Below, piece by piece: positions 7,988 through 17,036 of a DNA stretch of 64,000 bases. The stretch's first letter is position 1; every line of letters begins with the position of its first letter. The DNA is taken from the NCBI RefSeq assembly GCF_000821305.1, contig NZ_CCXK01000017.1, positions 1,056,159 to 1,120,158 on the forward strand, given 5' to 3'. The position numbers and the translations under genes are program-made. The notes beneath the pieces are model-generated. The model was given only the letters and a program-made list of their open reading frames with translations. It did no database searches and had not been told where the DNA came from. This DNA is from Clostridium culturomicium. GTDB lineage: Bacteria; Bacillota; Clostridia; Clostridiales; Clostridiaceae.

Positions 7988-9871
7988 TTGAAAAGAATAA
8001 ATTCCTTTGAAGAATTAAATAAAATTTATCAGGAATACAGCTCTCTTCTTGATGTAAGAAAAGCTACTTCTGAAAATACAATGCAAAATGTAAGAAGAGA
8101 AATTCTTATATGTGGAGGAACTGGTTGTAAATCAGCTCAAAGTGACTTAATTAAAAAGAATCTTGAAGAAGAAATAAAAAAATTAAACCTTGAAGATAAA
8201 GTGTGTGTTTCTATTACTGGATGTTTCGGATTCTGTGAAAAAGGACCAATCGTTAAGGTTGCACCTGATGATGTTTTCTACGTTCACGTATCTCCTGAGG
8301 ATGCAGAAGAAATAATAAATGGACATATTGTAGGGGGACGGATTGTTGAAAACCTTCTATATGAAGAACCAACAATAAAAGCTAAGGTTAAAACTCAAGA
8401 TAAAATGACCTTCTATAAAAAACAGCATAGAATTGCTTTAAGAAATTGTGGACTTATTAATCCAGAGGACATTAAAGAATATATAGCTGAAAAAGGTTAC
8501 CTTGCTTTAGGTAAGTGTTTAACTCAGTACAGCCAAGATGACGTAATTAACATAATGATTGAATCTGGTCTTCGTGGAAGAGGAGGCGGTGGCTTCCCTA
8601 CAGGTAAGAAGTGGCAGTTTGCCAAAGGCTATGATGCAGATCAAAAATATATTATCTGTAACGCAGATGAAGGTGACCCAGGTGCCTTCATGGACCGTTC
8701 AATACTAGAAGGAGATCCTAACAGCGTGCTAGAAGCAATGGCTATTGCTGGTTATGCTATTGGAGCTACTAAGGGTAATATTTATATAAGAGCAGAGTAC
8801 CCTCTTGCTATTGAAAGATTAAAAATTGCAATCTCTCAAGCTAGACAATGTGGCCTTTTAGGTAAGAATATATTAAATTCTGGTTTTGATTTTGACATAG
8901 AAATTAAATATGGTGCAGGTGCCTTTGTTTGTGGAGAAGAAACTGCTCTTATCCACTCCATCGAAGGAAACCGTGGAGAGCCAACAAATAAACCTCCATT
9001 CCCAGCTGAAAGCGGATTATGGAACAAGCCAACCTGCGTTAACAACGTAGAAACTCTTGCAAATATCCCTGCAATCCTTAACAATGGCGCAAAATGGTTC
9101 AGCTCTATTGGAACAAAAACTTCTACAGGAACTAAGGTTTTTGCCCTTGCTGGAAAAATCAACAACGTTGGACTTGTTGAGGTTCCAATGGGGACAACTC
9201 TTAGAGAAATTCTATTTGAAGTTGGTGGTGGAATTAAAAATGGCAAAGAATTTAAAGCAGTTCAAACAGGTGGACCATCTGGTGGCTGTATTCCAAGTCA
9301 ATTCCTAGATACACCAATCGATTTCGATTCTTTAAGTGCTATCGGTTCTATGATGGGCTCTGGTGGAATGATAGTTATGGATGAAGACAACTGTATGGTT
9401 GATATCGCTAAATTCTATCTTGAGTTCACTAAAGAAGAGTCTTGTGGAAAATGTACTCCTTGCAGAATAGGAAATACTCGTCTACTTGAGCTTCTTGAGA
9501 AGATTTCCAAGGGTGAAGGAACTCTTGAGGATTTAGATGCTCTTGAAGAATTAAGCAGTGTAATAAAAGATACCTCTCTATGTGCTCTTGGACAAACCTC
9601 ACCAAATCCTGTCCTAAGTACTTTAAAATATTTCCGTAAGGAATACGAAAGCCACGTAGTAGATAAGATTTGTCCTGCTGGTGCTTGTAAAGATCTTATG
9701 AAATTTGTTATAACTGACAGATGTATCGGTTGTACTAAGTGTGCAAGACAATGTCCTGTAAGTTGTATTTCTGGAAAAGTTAAAACTAAGCACGAAATAG
9801 ATTACAACAAGTGCATTAAGTGTGGTGCTTGTAAAGCAAGCTGCCCAGTAGATGCAATTGATTTAGTTTAA
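7988..9871 (+). CDS. hydB: NuoF-like flavoprotein subunit of [FeFe] hydrogenase
   Basis: A 627-residue iron-sulfur flavoprotein. It starts with a thioredoxin-like [2Fe-2S] domain (C42, C47, C79, C83), then the NuoF core with the nucleotide/FMN motifs GRGGGGFPTG and ADEGDPGAFMD, a [4Fe-4S] motif SCGKCTPCR, and a C-terminal two-cluster ferredoxin domain (CIGCTKCARQCP and CIKCGACKASCP). This is the domain order of HydB/HndC, which links NAD(P)H and ferredoxin to the hydrogenase and is the flavin site in electron-bifurcating enzymes. The TTG start at 7988 is fixed by GAGGAGGT 8 nt upstream. Operon with hydC and hydA. Confidence 0.93.
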   Translation: MKRINSFEELNKIYQEYSSLLDVRKATSENTMQNVRREILICGGTGCKSAQSDLIKKNLEEEIKKLNLEDKVCVSITGCFGFCEKGPIVKVAPDDVFYVHVSPEDAEEIINGHIVGGRIVENLLYEEPTIKAKVKTQDKMTFYKKQHRIALRNCGLINPEDIKEYIAEKGYLALGKCLTQYSQDDVINIMIESGLRGRGGGGFPTGKKWQFAKGYDADQKYIICNADEGDPGAFMDRSILEGDPNSVLEAMAIAGYAIGATKGNIYIRAEYPLAIERLKIAISQARQCGLLGKNILNSGFDFDIEIKYGAGAFVCGEETALIHSIEGNRGEPTNKPPFPAESGLWNKPTCVNNVETLANIPAILNNGAKWFSSIGTKTSTGTKVFALAGKINNVGLVEVPMGTTLREILFEVGGGIKNGKEFKAVQTGGPSGGCIPSQFLDTPIDFDSLSAIGSMMGSGGMIVMDEDNCMVDIAKFYLEFTKEESCGKCTPCRIGNTRLLELLEKISKGEGTLEDLDALEELSSVIKDTSLCALGQTSPNPVLSTLKYFRKEYESHVVDKICPAGACKDLMKFVITDRCIGCTKCARQCPVSCISGKVKTKHEIDYNKCIKCGACKASCPVDAIDLV

Positions 9872-9888
9872 TTAAAGAGGTGAAATCA

Positions 9889-11607
9889 TTGAGTTTAATT
9901 TCGTTAAAAATAAATAATAAAGATGTTCAAGTTGAAGCTGGCACTACTATATTAACAGCTGCTAAAGAGTTAAACATCCACATTCCTACTCTTTGCTATT
10001 TAAAACTTCACGACAATAAAACTACAAATGCTCCTGGTTCATGCAGAGTTTGCGTAGTTGAGGTTGAAGGAAGAAGAAACCTGGCTCCAGCTTGCTGTAC
10101 AACAGTTATGCCAAACATGGTTGTAAAAACAAACTCTCCAAGAGTTATTAAAGCAAGAAAAGCTTTAATAGAATTAATTCTTTCAAATCACTGCAACGAG
10201 TGCTTAACTTGTGCTAAAAACCAAAAGTGTGAATTACAATCACTAGCTGCTGAATACGGAATTACTGATATCAGATTCCAAGGTGCTAAATCCTTCACAA
10301 TGAAGGAAACTGGCAATCCATCTTTAGTTAGAGATACTTCAAAATGTATCCTTTGCAGAAGATGTGAAGCAATCTGCAGCAAGGTCCAAGGTGTAAGTGC
10401 TATAGGACCAATGAACAGAGGTTTTGATACAATACTAAGCACACCATTCTTTGCAGATTTAAATGACAGTGACTGTTCACTTTGTGGACAATGTGTAAAC
10501 GTATGTCCTACTGGAGCTTTAATGGAAAAAGATAACACTGAAGATGTTATGAAAGTTCTTGGAAATAAAGATAAATATGTTATAGTTCAAACTGCTCCTG
10601 CTATTCGTGCTGCTCTTGGAGAAGAGTTTGGAATAACTGGAGAATCTGTAACTGGTAAAATGGTAGCATCTTTAAGGGCCCTAGGCTTTGATAAAGTTTA
10701 TGATACAGACTTTGCTGCAGACCTTACAATCATGGAGGAAGCTCAAGAGTTCATCAACAGATTCACTGCTGGTGAAAACCTTCCAATGATTACAAGCTGT
10801 TGCCCAGGTTGGATAAACTTCATTGAAAAGCACTATGGTAACTTATTAAACTTACCATCAACTTGTAAGTCTCCTCAACAAATGTGGGGCGCAATTGCTA
10901 AGACTTACTTAGCAGAAAAATTAGGCATTGATAAAGATAAACTAGTAGTAGTTTCTGTAATGCCTTGTATTGCTAAGAAATCTGAAGCTAAGAGACCTGA
11001 ATTTAACAATGATGTTGATATAGTAATCAGCACAAGAGAACTTGCTAAGATGATAAAAATTGCAGGTATCGACTTTAAATCTATAGAAAATGAAGACTTT
11101 GATAGATTAATGGGAGAATCCACTGGTGCTGGAGTTATCTTCGGAACTACAGGTGGAGTTATGGAAGCTGCTCTTCGTACATCTTACGAGTGGTTAACTA
11201 AAGAGTCTCTTGAAAAACTAGACTTTGAAGTTGCTCGTGGATTACAAGGTGTTAAAGAAGCTTCTCTTGAAATCAATGGAAACACAATAAACATCGCCAT
11301 CGTAAGCGGTCTAGGAAATGCTAAGCAGCTTCTAGACAACATTGATGAAACTTCTAAGAAGTACCACTTCATCGAAGTTATGGCATGTCCAGGTGGATGT
11401 ATAAACGGTGGAGGTCAGCCTTATTCTAATGATCAATTTAACCTAATTGAAAACAGAATGAACACTCTTTACTGTGAAGACTTAAGCAAAACTATTAGAA
11501 AATCTCACGAAAACCCAGAGATAATCAAGTTATATAATGAGTTCTTAGGAAACCCTAACAGTGAAAAGGCTCATCACCTTCTACACACTCACTATACCGC
11601 AAAATAA
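9889..11607 (+). CDS. hydA: [FeFe] hydrogenase catalytic subunit
   Basis: About 572 residues. The N-terminal [2Fe-2S] domain uses C36, C52, C55 and C69/70; the His-Cys3 [4Fe-4S] site is H101, C105, C108, C114; two ferredoxin clusters follow (C153/156/159/163 and C196/199/202/206). All three H-cluster signatures are intact: TSCCPGW (302-308), MPCIAKKSE and the C-terminal MACPGGCINGGGQP. It makes or consumes H2 in the cytoplasm with HydB and HydC as partners. A GTG at 9880 also opens the frame, but AAAGAGG overlaps it, so the TTG at 9889 (8-nt spacing) is preferred. A terminator follows. Confidence 0.95.
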   Translation: MSLISLKINNKDVQVEAGTTILTAAKELNIHIPTLCYLKLHDNKTTNAPGSCRVCVVEVEGRRNLAPACCTTVMPNMVVKTNSPRVIKARKALIELILSNHCNECLTCAKNQKCELQSLAAEYGITDIRFQGAKSFTMKETGNPSLVRDTSKCILCRRCEAICSKVQGVSAIGPMNRGFDTILSTPFFADLNDSDCSLCGQCVNVCPTGALMEKDNTEDVMKVLGNKDKYVIVQTAPAIRAALGEEFGITGESVTGKMVASLRALGFDKVYDTDFAADLTIMEEAQEFINRFTAGENLPMITSCCPGWINFIEKHYGNLLNLPSTCKSPQQMWGAIAKTYLAEKLGIDKDKLVVVSVMPCIAKKSEAKRPEFNNDVDIVISTRELAKMIKIAGIDFKSIENEDFDRLMGESTGAGVIFGTTGGVMEAALRTSYEWLTKESLEKLDFEVARGLQGVKEASLEINGNTINIAIVSGLGNAKQLLDNIDETSKKYHFIEVMACPGGCINGGGQPYSNDQFNLIENRMNTLYCEDLSKTIRKSHENPEIIKLYNEFLGNPNSEKAHHLLHTHYTAK

Positions 11608-11623
11608 TTAAAAATTGTAAATA

Positions 11624-11660
11624 AAAGGAACCGGTTGCTATCAACTGGTTCCTTTCTTTC
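11624..11660 (+). terminator. terminator of the hydCBA operon
   Basis: AAAGGAACCGGTTG pairs with CAACTGGTTCCTTT (one G-T pair) around a CTAT loop, followed by CTTTCCT. It lies 17 nt after the hydA stop. Confidence 0.85.
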
Positions 11661-11674
11661 CTATGTGTTCTACT

Positions 11675-12283
11675 TTATTTAGTTTCCCCACATTCACATT
11701 TATATCCACTTAAAATACTTTCAGTTCTTGCCGGTCTATCTACTACCCACTTATTCTCATATTGTGCTGGATGATACTTTTCAAAATGCCCTTCATGTAC
11801 TTGTTTTTCTCCGTTTACATACTGTGCCTCTTCGCCATTTTGAATATGAATATTAAGATGTTCCTCTACACGACCTTCTATATCGTCTTTGCATAGACTA
11901 CACATACCATAGGTAACACTTACATAACTAGGTATCTTCTCCATCCATCCTTCGCTTACTAATATACTTTCATAATGACCCTCTTCTTGATAATATACCT
12001 CTTCATAAACCTCTTGCCAATTATGTGTATGTATCTCCACCTGTGTGGTATCATTGCTTGTTTTATTTTCTTGTTCTTTTAATTCTTGCTGAACTGCTTT
12101 TTCCTTCATTGATAATAACCTTTGTTCTTCAGTCTCTTTTCTTAATAAGCTTTGTTCTTCGGCTTCAGCTTCATTTTTAGTGCTTACTATTTCACCTGTA
12201 AATATTCCAACTCCAATTAAAACTATTAATACTGCACCAGCTAATAACTTATTATTTTTTAATAGCTTAATTACCTTACTCAT
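11675..12283 (-). CDS. membrane-anchored protein with HTHNW and Cys/His motifs, function unknown
   Basis: A 202-residue protein I do not recognise as a named family. Residues about 13-31 form one transmembrane segment (LLAGAVLIVLIGVGIFTG), followed by a Glu/Lys/Gln-rich coiled-coil region (about 38-75) and a compact C-terminal domain beginning HTHNW. That domain has CSLC, scattered histidines (HLNIH, HEGHFEKYH) and a terminal CECG, an arrangement that could bind zinc. The topology suggests an N-terminal anchor with the metal-binding domain outside the membrane. Convergent with the hydrogenase operon. A weak ribosome site (AAGGTGATG) precedes the ATG. Confidence 0.75.
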   Translation of the reverse strand: MSKVIKLLKNNKLLAGAVLIVLIGVGIFTGEIVSTKNEAEAEEQSLLRKETEEQRLLSMKEKAVQQELKEQENKTSNDTTQVEIHTHNWQEVYEEVYYQEEGHYESILVSEGWMEKIPSYVSVTYGMCSLCKDDIEGRVEEHLNIHIQNGEEAQYVNGEKQVHEGHFEKYHPAQYENKWVVDRPARTESILSGYKCECGETK

Positions 12284-12550
12284 AATTAGTCATCACCTTT
12301 TCCTCTATTAATATACTTGCTTTTATCTTAAATATATTATACCATGCAAAATTATTTTAACCACAAAATTAGTAATAATATCAATATTTTGGTTGCGTTT
12401 TATTCTATAATCTTATCATAATTTTATCATAATTTATCATATTCATTATTTCTAGTAAGATTTTTATTTGTAACTCTATAGACTTTAAACTTTTAATAAT
12501 TTGCTATATTCTCCTACACACTCTTCATTTTTCACCTTTAATTTTTAATT

Positions 12551-12576
12551 AAAAAGAAACCCCTTTCGGGATTTCT
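12551..12576 (-). terminator. terminator of the split lysO operon
   Basis: On the minus strand AGAAATCCC, loop GAAA, GGGGTTTCT and then TTTTTAATT, beginning directly at the stop codon of the downstream lysO half. The same stem sequence is reused at 17690-17711. Confidence 0.85.
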
Positions 12577-13176
12577 CTAAAAAATATTATAAAAAAACGG
12601 TACAAGTATCGGAACTAAAGAACTTAATACTACTCCATTTATAAATGCAACTACTGCAACCTCTGAGTTTGTTGCCTTTGCAATTAACGGTAAGGTTGTG
12701 TCCATTGATGTTGCCCCTGCTGGTGCAATTGCTGTATAGCTGTTTAACTTCTTTGCAAGGATTGGTATTAAAATCACCGTAAGAAGCTCTCTAAATACAT
12801 TTGATAAAAATGCAATGGCACCTAATGTATCTCCCCCAAGCTCCTTAAGCATTACACCTGATAGGCTATACCATCCAAAACCTGAACCTATGGACAACCC
12901 TTCATTCATCGGCATGCTGAAAATAGTACCAATTATTAATCCTCCAAGAAGACTTCCAACTACTCCACCAAAAGGAATTATAAGGACTTTTAATCCTAGT
13001 TTCTTTAAATCTTCAAAAAGCTTTTTGTTCCCACCGATATCTATTCCAACTAAGAAAATTAAAATAAATAAAGAGATTGAAGTAACTTGATCCATACTGC
13101 TTACTACTTCTGGTGGAAGTACAAAATAGCCACAACCGATACCAACTAAAACTGATAAAATGATTATGTATGTCAT
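12577..13176 (-). CDS. LysO-family exporter, C-terminal part
   Basis: A 199-residue hydrophobic protein with about five transmembrane segments, matching the C-terminal half of LysO (YbjE, DUF340) lysine exporters. Recognisable stretches are FLVGIDIGG and GFGWYSLSGV, and APAGATSMDTTLP. In Escherichia coli LysO is one protein of about 300 residues; here the two halves are separate genes joined by a TAATG stop-start overlap. The two proteins probably assemble into one transporter that exports lysine or a toxic analogue. The ORF seems intact with a conventional stop; the split is therefore likely natural rather than a frameshift. Confidence 0.82.
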   Translation of the reverse strand: MTYIIILSVLVGIGCGYFVLPPEVVSSMDQVTSISLFILIFLVGIDIGGNKKLFEDLKKLGLKVLIIPFGGVVGSLLGGLIIGTIFSMPMNEGLSIGSGFGWYSLSGVMLKELGGDTLGAIAFLSNVFRELLTVILIPILAKKLNSYTAIAPAGATSMDTTLPLIAKATNSEVAVVAFINGVVLSSLVPILVPFFYNIF

Positions 13177-13496
13177 TAAATACTTTCCTCCATTTCCTCT
13201 TTTAGTTCTTTTGACTTACCCTTTGACTTATTTAGTAGGAATTTTTCAGATAAAATATAAACTGTAAAAATACTGCATGCTATAGTCCCCACTGCAAATA
13301 AAAAAGCCTTCAATCCAATTGTAGGTAAATTCTTAATTATGTCACTATCTGCCCCGATTGAAACACCCATGGAAAATAGTAAAAATATGACACCAATCTG
13401 CTGAAGTCTGCCATTTATTTTAGTTCCTTTGTCGCTTAATTTAACAAAATAACCAATTATGGCACCTAAAACAAGTGCAATTAAAATTTGACTCAT
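13176..13496 (-). CDS. LysO-family exporter, N-terminal part
   Basis: A 106-residue protein with about three transmembrane segments (MSQILIALVLGAIIGYF; IFLLFSMGVSIGAD; FLFAVGTIACSIFTVY), equivalent to the N-terminal third of LysO/DUF340 exporters. The charged C-terminal tail (KSKGKSKELKEEMEE) is cytoplasmic by the positive-inside rule. Its stop codon shares a base with the start of the C-terminal partner (TAATG), so translation is coupled. The ATG follows GGAGGGGAT. No lysine riboswitch is seen upstream. Confidence 0.82.
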   Translation of the reverse strand: MSQILIALVLGAIIGYFVKLSDKGTKINGRLQQIGVIFLLFSMGVSIGADSDIIKNLPTIGLKAFLFAVGTIACSIFTVYILSEKFLLNKSKGKSKELKEEMEESI

Positions 13497-13692
13497 AAAA
13501 TCCCCTCCTCCACAAAGTATTATATCATGATAAGTGTAAATATTATATATTTTCCGAATAATATTGTAAACATTCTCTCAACTTTAAAAAATATTATACA
13601 ATTCCAGCTTAAAACCATTCTTATATGAATATATTTATTATATGCTAAAATATTATGCGCTTTATAAGCACTTGAACTATAGGAGGTAAATT

Positions 13693-14628
13693 ATGAAGGA
13701 CGTTTTTATGCCTTATTATATAAATGGAAATAACATAAAAAATCTATTTCAGATAGCTATAAATAGATATGGTAATATTGATGTGAATATTAATCGGGTA
13801 GATACTACCATTGAATTAAATGTACCCTTAGCTGAGATAACCTGTGGAAAAATAACTCAAGGTACTGCCAAAATTACAATTTTAAGAAGTAATATTTTAA
13901 CCGAAATAGATTTTGAAACAAAAGCCTCCATAGATGCTTTTATTAATCTAGAAAATATTTTACATAAGAATAATGCTATAAAGTTGTTAACTTCCTCAAG
14001 TGCATTAAGCAATTTATATACAGGTGACATTGTAGAACTCACTGCTACCATAAGTCAAATAGACCCTATACTAAACTTCTTTCAGAAGTCGCTGAACCTT
14101 CTACAATTTCAGCAAATAACTGAAAATCATGATAATAGCAAACTTATAGACTGGATAACTTCAAATATTGACACAATCCATAATCAAAAGAATTTAAAAT
14201 TTTCTGCTACTCCTAATTTCAGTACGGATATGAATATAACTATAGCCATTGATTCATCGAACTCCATTCTTGATGTTGACTACTACCTTAACCGGCCAGT
14301 TACCATTGTAGGCCAAATTATTAATTCATATAACAACACATCGGCATATGATGGCAATTCTATGAATAAATCACAAAACCTAAGCCAGAATACCCCGAAA
14401 CCTGCTTATGTTAAGGAGTTTTCTAAAAATACCATTTTTGGTGAATCTCTAAAGACTATTCCCTTAACCAACCACGGTGATACCTTTAACCTTAATGCCC
14501 ACCTGCTTTGGGATTACCTAAATAGCAATCCCAAGTATGCAGGCTTCCTTGAGCATCTAAATTACCCTGCAGACCCTAGTCTTAAAAAGAAAAATATTGA
14601 GATAATTCCACTTATGATATATCTATAG
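13693..14628 (+). CDS. unknown 311-residue protein
   Basis: I do not recognise a characterised family. The ORF is well supported: TAGGAGGT lies 6 nt before the ATG and a terminator follows the stop. The protein has no signal peptide or membrane segment. Alternating hydrophobic stretches in the first 70 residues (INVNRVDTTIELNV and similar) suggest beta structure, the middle (FINLENILHKNNAIKLL, TGDIVELTATIS) recalls DUF6414-type proteins only loosely, and residues about 225-250 are an Asn/Ser-rich linker. Transcribed alone, convergent with glnA. Function cannot be proposed. Confidence 0.75.
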   Translation: MKDVFMPYYINGNNIKNLFQIAINRYGNIDVNINRVDTTIELNVPLAEITCGKITQGTAKITILRSNILTEIDFETKASIDAFINLENILHKNNAIKLLTSSSALSNLYTGDIVELTATISQIDPILNFFQKSLNLLQFQQITENHDNSKLIDWITSNIDTIHNQKNLKFSATPNFSTDMNITIAIDSSNSILDVDYYLNRPVTIVGQIINSYNNTSAYDGNSMNKSQNLSQNTPKPAYVKEFSKNTIFGESLKTIPLTNHGDTFNLNAHLLWDYLNSNPKYAGFLEHLNYPADPSLKKKNIEIIPLMIYL

Positions 14629-14664
14629 AGAAAGTCCTATGACCACTAGGCCATAGGACTTTCT
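14629..14664. terminator. bidirectional terminator between the 311-residue gene and glnA
   Basis: AGAAAGTCCTATG pairs with CATAGGACTTTCT around a 10-nt loop. The stem lies between two convergent stops, only 2 nt before the glnA stop, so it probably serves both. Confidence 0.8.
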
Positions 14665-14666
14665 AA

Positions 14667-16559
14667 TTAGCAACTCATTAAGTTTCTTCTGTAATTTACA
14701 TATAATTCTCTTAAAGTTTTCATCTTATCATCAACAATTATTTGAAGATTTGATAATGCTTCATAATTTTTAGCTTCTATAGCTTCCCTCATTAAAGTAA
14801 ATAAACTCTTTGAAACATAACTATCCTTCATTATCTCTTTTCTTAATGTGTCAATTTCATTCCACATTTCTAAATCATACTCTGTGAAATCATCTCCCTC
14901 GCATTTGCTTATAGCTCTGATTTCATTTGAGTAGTTTTGAAGTATTCTGTGCTCAAGCTCTGTTGTCCATTTTTCTAATATAGCTTCAGTATAACCTGTG
15001 ATAATCTTCTTATTAACTATACCGCTTTCTGTTAAAACTTTAATTCTCTCTTCATCTTGAAGAGCTAATGTATTTTCATATACAGTTCTTGGTGCTCTAC
15101 CGAAGATTTCAGCTCTTTCTTCTTCGCTATAATGCTCAAATACATCTTCTTCACTTCTATAGCATCTGTTCTTTTCTAGGTAATCTGCTGCCTCACCAGG
15201 CTGTTTAGAAAGCTCAGCTAAAAGATCAGCACTATGCTTGTGGTTGCTAACAACATAAGATATACCGTCAATCATTGATCCTATAACTGCTGATAAAGTT
15301 AAGTATATATTTGTGTGTGGGTTTGGCGATCTAAGCTCAAATCTTGTTGCCATTGGATTGTGTTCATCTCTAACAAGTCCAGCAAGAACTGTTCTGTTTC
15401 TAGATGGAACCTCTTTAGTGAATCCTAAAGATGTAACTATACATACAGGTGCTTCAAAACCTGGCTTTAATCTTTGTAATGCATTATAGCTTGAAGATAC
15501 AAATGGGTTTACAACTTCATAATTTCTAAGTAATCCCATGATTGCTCCATAACCTATTTCACTCATAAAGTCTTTCTCTGAATAGTTATGGAATAGGTTC
15601 ATTACTTTACCGCTCTTAAGCTTTAAAGTAACGCCAACGTGTAAGTGTTCTCCATTACCAGCAACTCCATCGATTGGTTTTGCTTGGAATGTTACATCTA
15701 AGCCATTTTTTCTGAAGGTTTCTTTGATTAAACCTCTAGCTAAAAGCTCATTGTCACAAGTTTGTAGTGCTGTAGAGTATTTCCAGTCTATTTCTAACTG
15801 CTCCATGATGTGAGATAAAACTCCACCCTCTGTAAGCTTGGACTTAACACCACCAACTTCTTTGTGACCCATTTCTGGCTCTAATTTATATTTGTCTAGA
15901 AGGTCAAGAGACTGCTCCATAGCTGTTCTTACAGGTCCCTTAGTTCTCTTCCAGTATTGTTCTTTTAATACTTGTGAAGTTGATAATTCTTCAATTTCAG
16001 TTAATTCATTAGGCGTATTTACCCAGAACTCTAACTCTGTTGCTGCAGTGATTTCAATATCTTCTATCTCATCAAATGCAATATTAAAATTCGCTAAGTA
16101 TTCTTGATTCTCTTCAAATAATTTCATCATTGAAGCTTTAAAGCTGTTTACAGCATTTTTCAAGATGTATCTTGAATCAACAGCCACACCTTCATGATAT
16201 AAGTGGCAAGGCATTCTAATTGTTCCAACTGGCTTTCCAGTAACTTCATCTATATTATCTTCGTTATAATCAACGAACCAATTAGTAGTTAAGTCTACCT
16301 TCATATCTACCTTAGCATTGTTAAGGGTAGCTATTCCTGGCAGGATAACAGAGGAACCGTCTGTCTGGACAGCTGTACCAAATAAGAATGATTCAATATC
16401 ATCTATAAAAACCTTCACTGGAATTTTTTCATCTGTGTCATTGCCTAAATAGTCTATTCCAACTAAAGAAACAAAACGAATTTCCTGATGCTGCTGTAGA
16501 AGATTTAATAACTCCTCTTTGTTTTGTTGATCCTTGGATATTACATACAATAAATCCAT
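14667..16559 (-). CDS. glnA: glutamine synthetase, long clostridial form
   Basis: About 630 residues, longer than bacterial GSI (about 440-470). The catalytic core is present: the ATP/glutamate motif GNGEHLHVG (about residues 305), the FELRSPNPHTNIYL block (about 412-425) and EITAATELEFW near 155. A C-terminal helical extension of about 150 residues follows. It condenses ammonia and glutamate. The presence of extensive nitrogen-releasing pathways (purine, arginine) in the window makes nitrogen-regulated expression likely, but no GlnR box was found. Of two ATGs six bases apart, the second (16559) is better spaced from AGGGGG; the first is at 16565. Confidence 0.9.
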   Translation of the reverse strand: MDLLYVISKDQQNKEELLNLLQQHQEIRFVSLVGIDYLGNDTDEKIPVKVFIDDIESFLFGTAVQTDGSSVILPGIATLNNAKVDMKVDLTTNWFVDYNEDNIDEVTGKPVGTIRMPCHLYHEGVAVDSRYILKNAVNSFKASMMKLFEENQEYLANFNIAFDEIEDIEITAATELEFWVNTPNELTEIEELSTSQVLKEQYWKRTKGPVRTAMEQSLDLLDKYKLEPEMGHKEVGGVKSKLTEGGVLSHIMEQLEIDWKYSTALQTCDNELLARGLIKETFRKNGLDVTFQAKPIDGVAGNGEHLHVGVTLKLKSGKVMNLFHNYSEKDFMSEIGYGAIMGLLRNYEVVNPFVSSSYNALQRLKPGFEAPVCIVTSLGFTKEVPSRNRTVLAGLVRDEHNPMATRFELRSPNPHTNIYLTLSAVIGSMIDGISYVVSNHKHSADLLAELSKQPGEAADYLEKNRCYRSEEDVFEHYSEEERAEIFGRAPRTVYENTLALQDEERIKVLTESGIVNKKIITGYTEAILEKWTTELEHRILQNYSNEIRAISKCEGDDFTEYDLEMWNEIDTLRKEIMKDSYVSKSLFTLMREAIEAKNYEALSNLQIIVDDKMKTLRELYVNYRRNLMSC

Positions 16560-16621
16560 TAGCATAAGCCCCCTTTTTTATTTTACGAATAATCTCACGA
16601 TTATTTTTTATAATATTTGTA

Positions 16622-16630
16622 ATTATACCA
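16622..16630 (-). promoter_or_regulatory. putative extended -10 promoter of glnA
   Basis: On the minus strand TGGTATAAT is a perfect extended -10 element, about 60 nt before the glnA start; no good -35 is seen. Between it and the start lies a short stem AATAATC-GTGA-GATTATT with a GNRA-type loop, of unknown role. Confidence 0.5.
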
Positions 16631-17024
16631 CATTTTAAATATTATTAATATATGTAATTAAGCGAATTTTGCCATTAAACCTTTACAAATTTATTAAAAA
16701 ATTAAATGACTTTAAATTTTTAAATATTTATACGGACATTTTTTTTAATATTCAACATAATATTTTAAAAAAAGAAAATGTCATTACATTTTACTCATTT
16801 CACTTGCCTTCTATATTTTTTCTTATAAAATTTAAAACTAAAATATATAAATATATGCTTATTACTATATACTTATTGACATTAAAGGCCATGAATTATA
16901 CTATTAATTTATTGGGTTTTTTTATCCCATAATTACCATTACATTAAGTGAACTTTAAAATCATTTCACTTTTCCTATCTATAAAGACAGGAATTATATG
17001 TTTTAATATAATGGATTAAGGAGA
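16631..17024. other. AT-rich intergenic region, no gene seen
   Basis: Roughly 390 bp of very AT-rich sequence between the divergent glnA and exonuclease genes. An 87-codon open frame from a TTG at 16669 has no ribosome site and a low-complexity product, so it is not called. The only supported element is the exonuclease ribosome site GGAG at 17020-17023. Confidence 0.5.
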
Positions 17025-17036
17025 ATGAAAATAATT

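Noticed and set aside
16669..16932. 87-codon open frame between glnA and the exonuclease gene
   Set aside because: It starts with TTG without a ribosome site, the product is low-complexity and AT-driven, and it lies across the divergent promoters.
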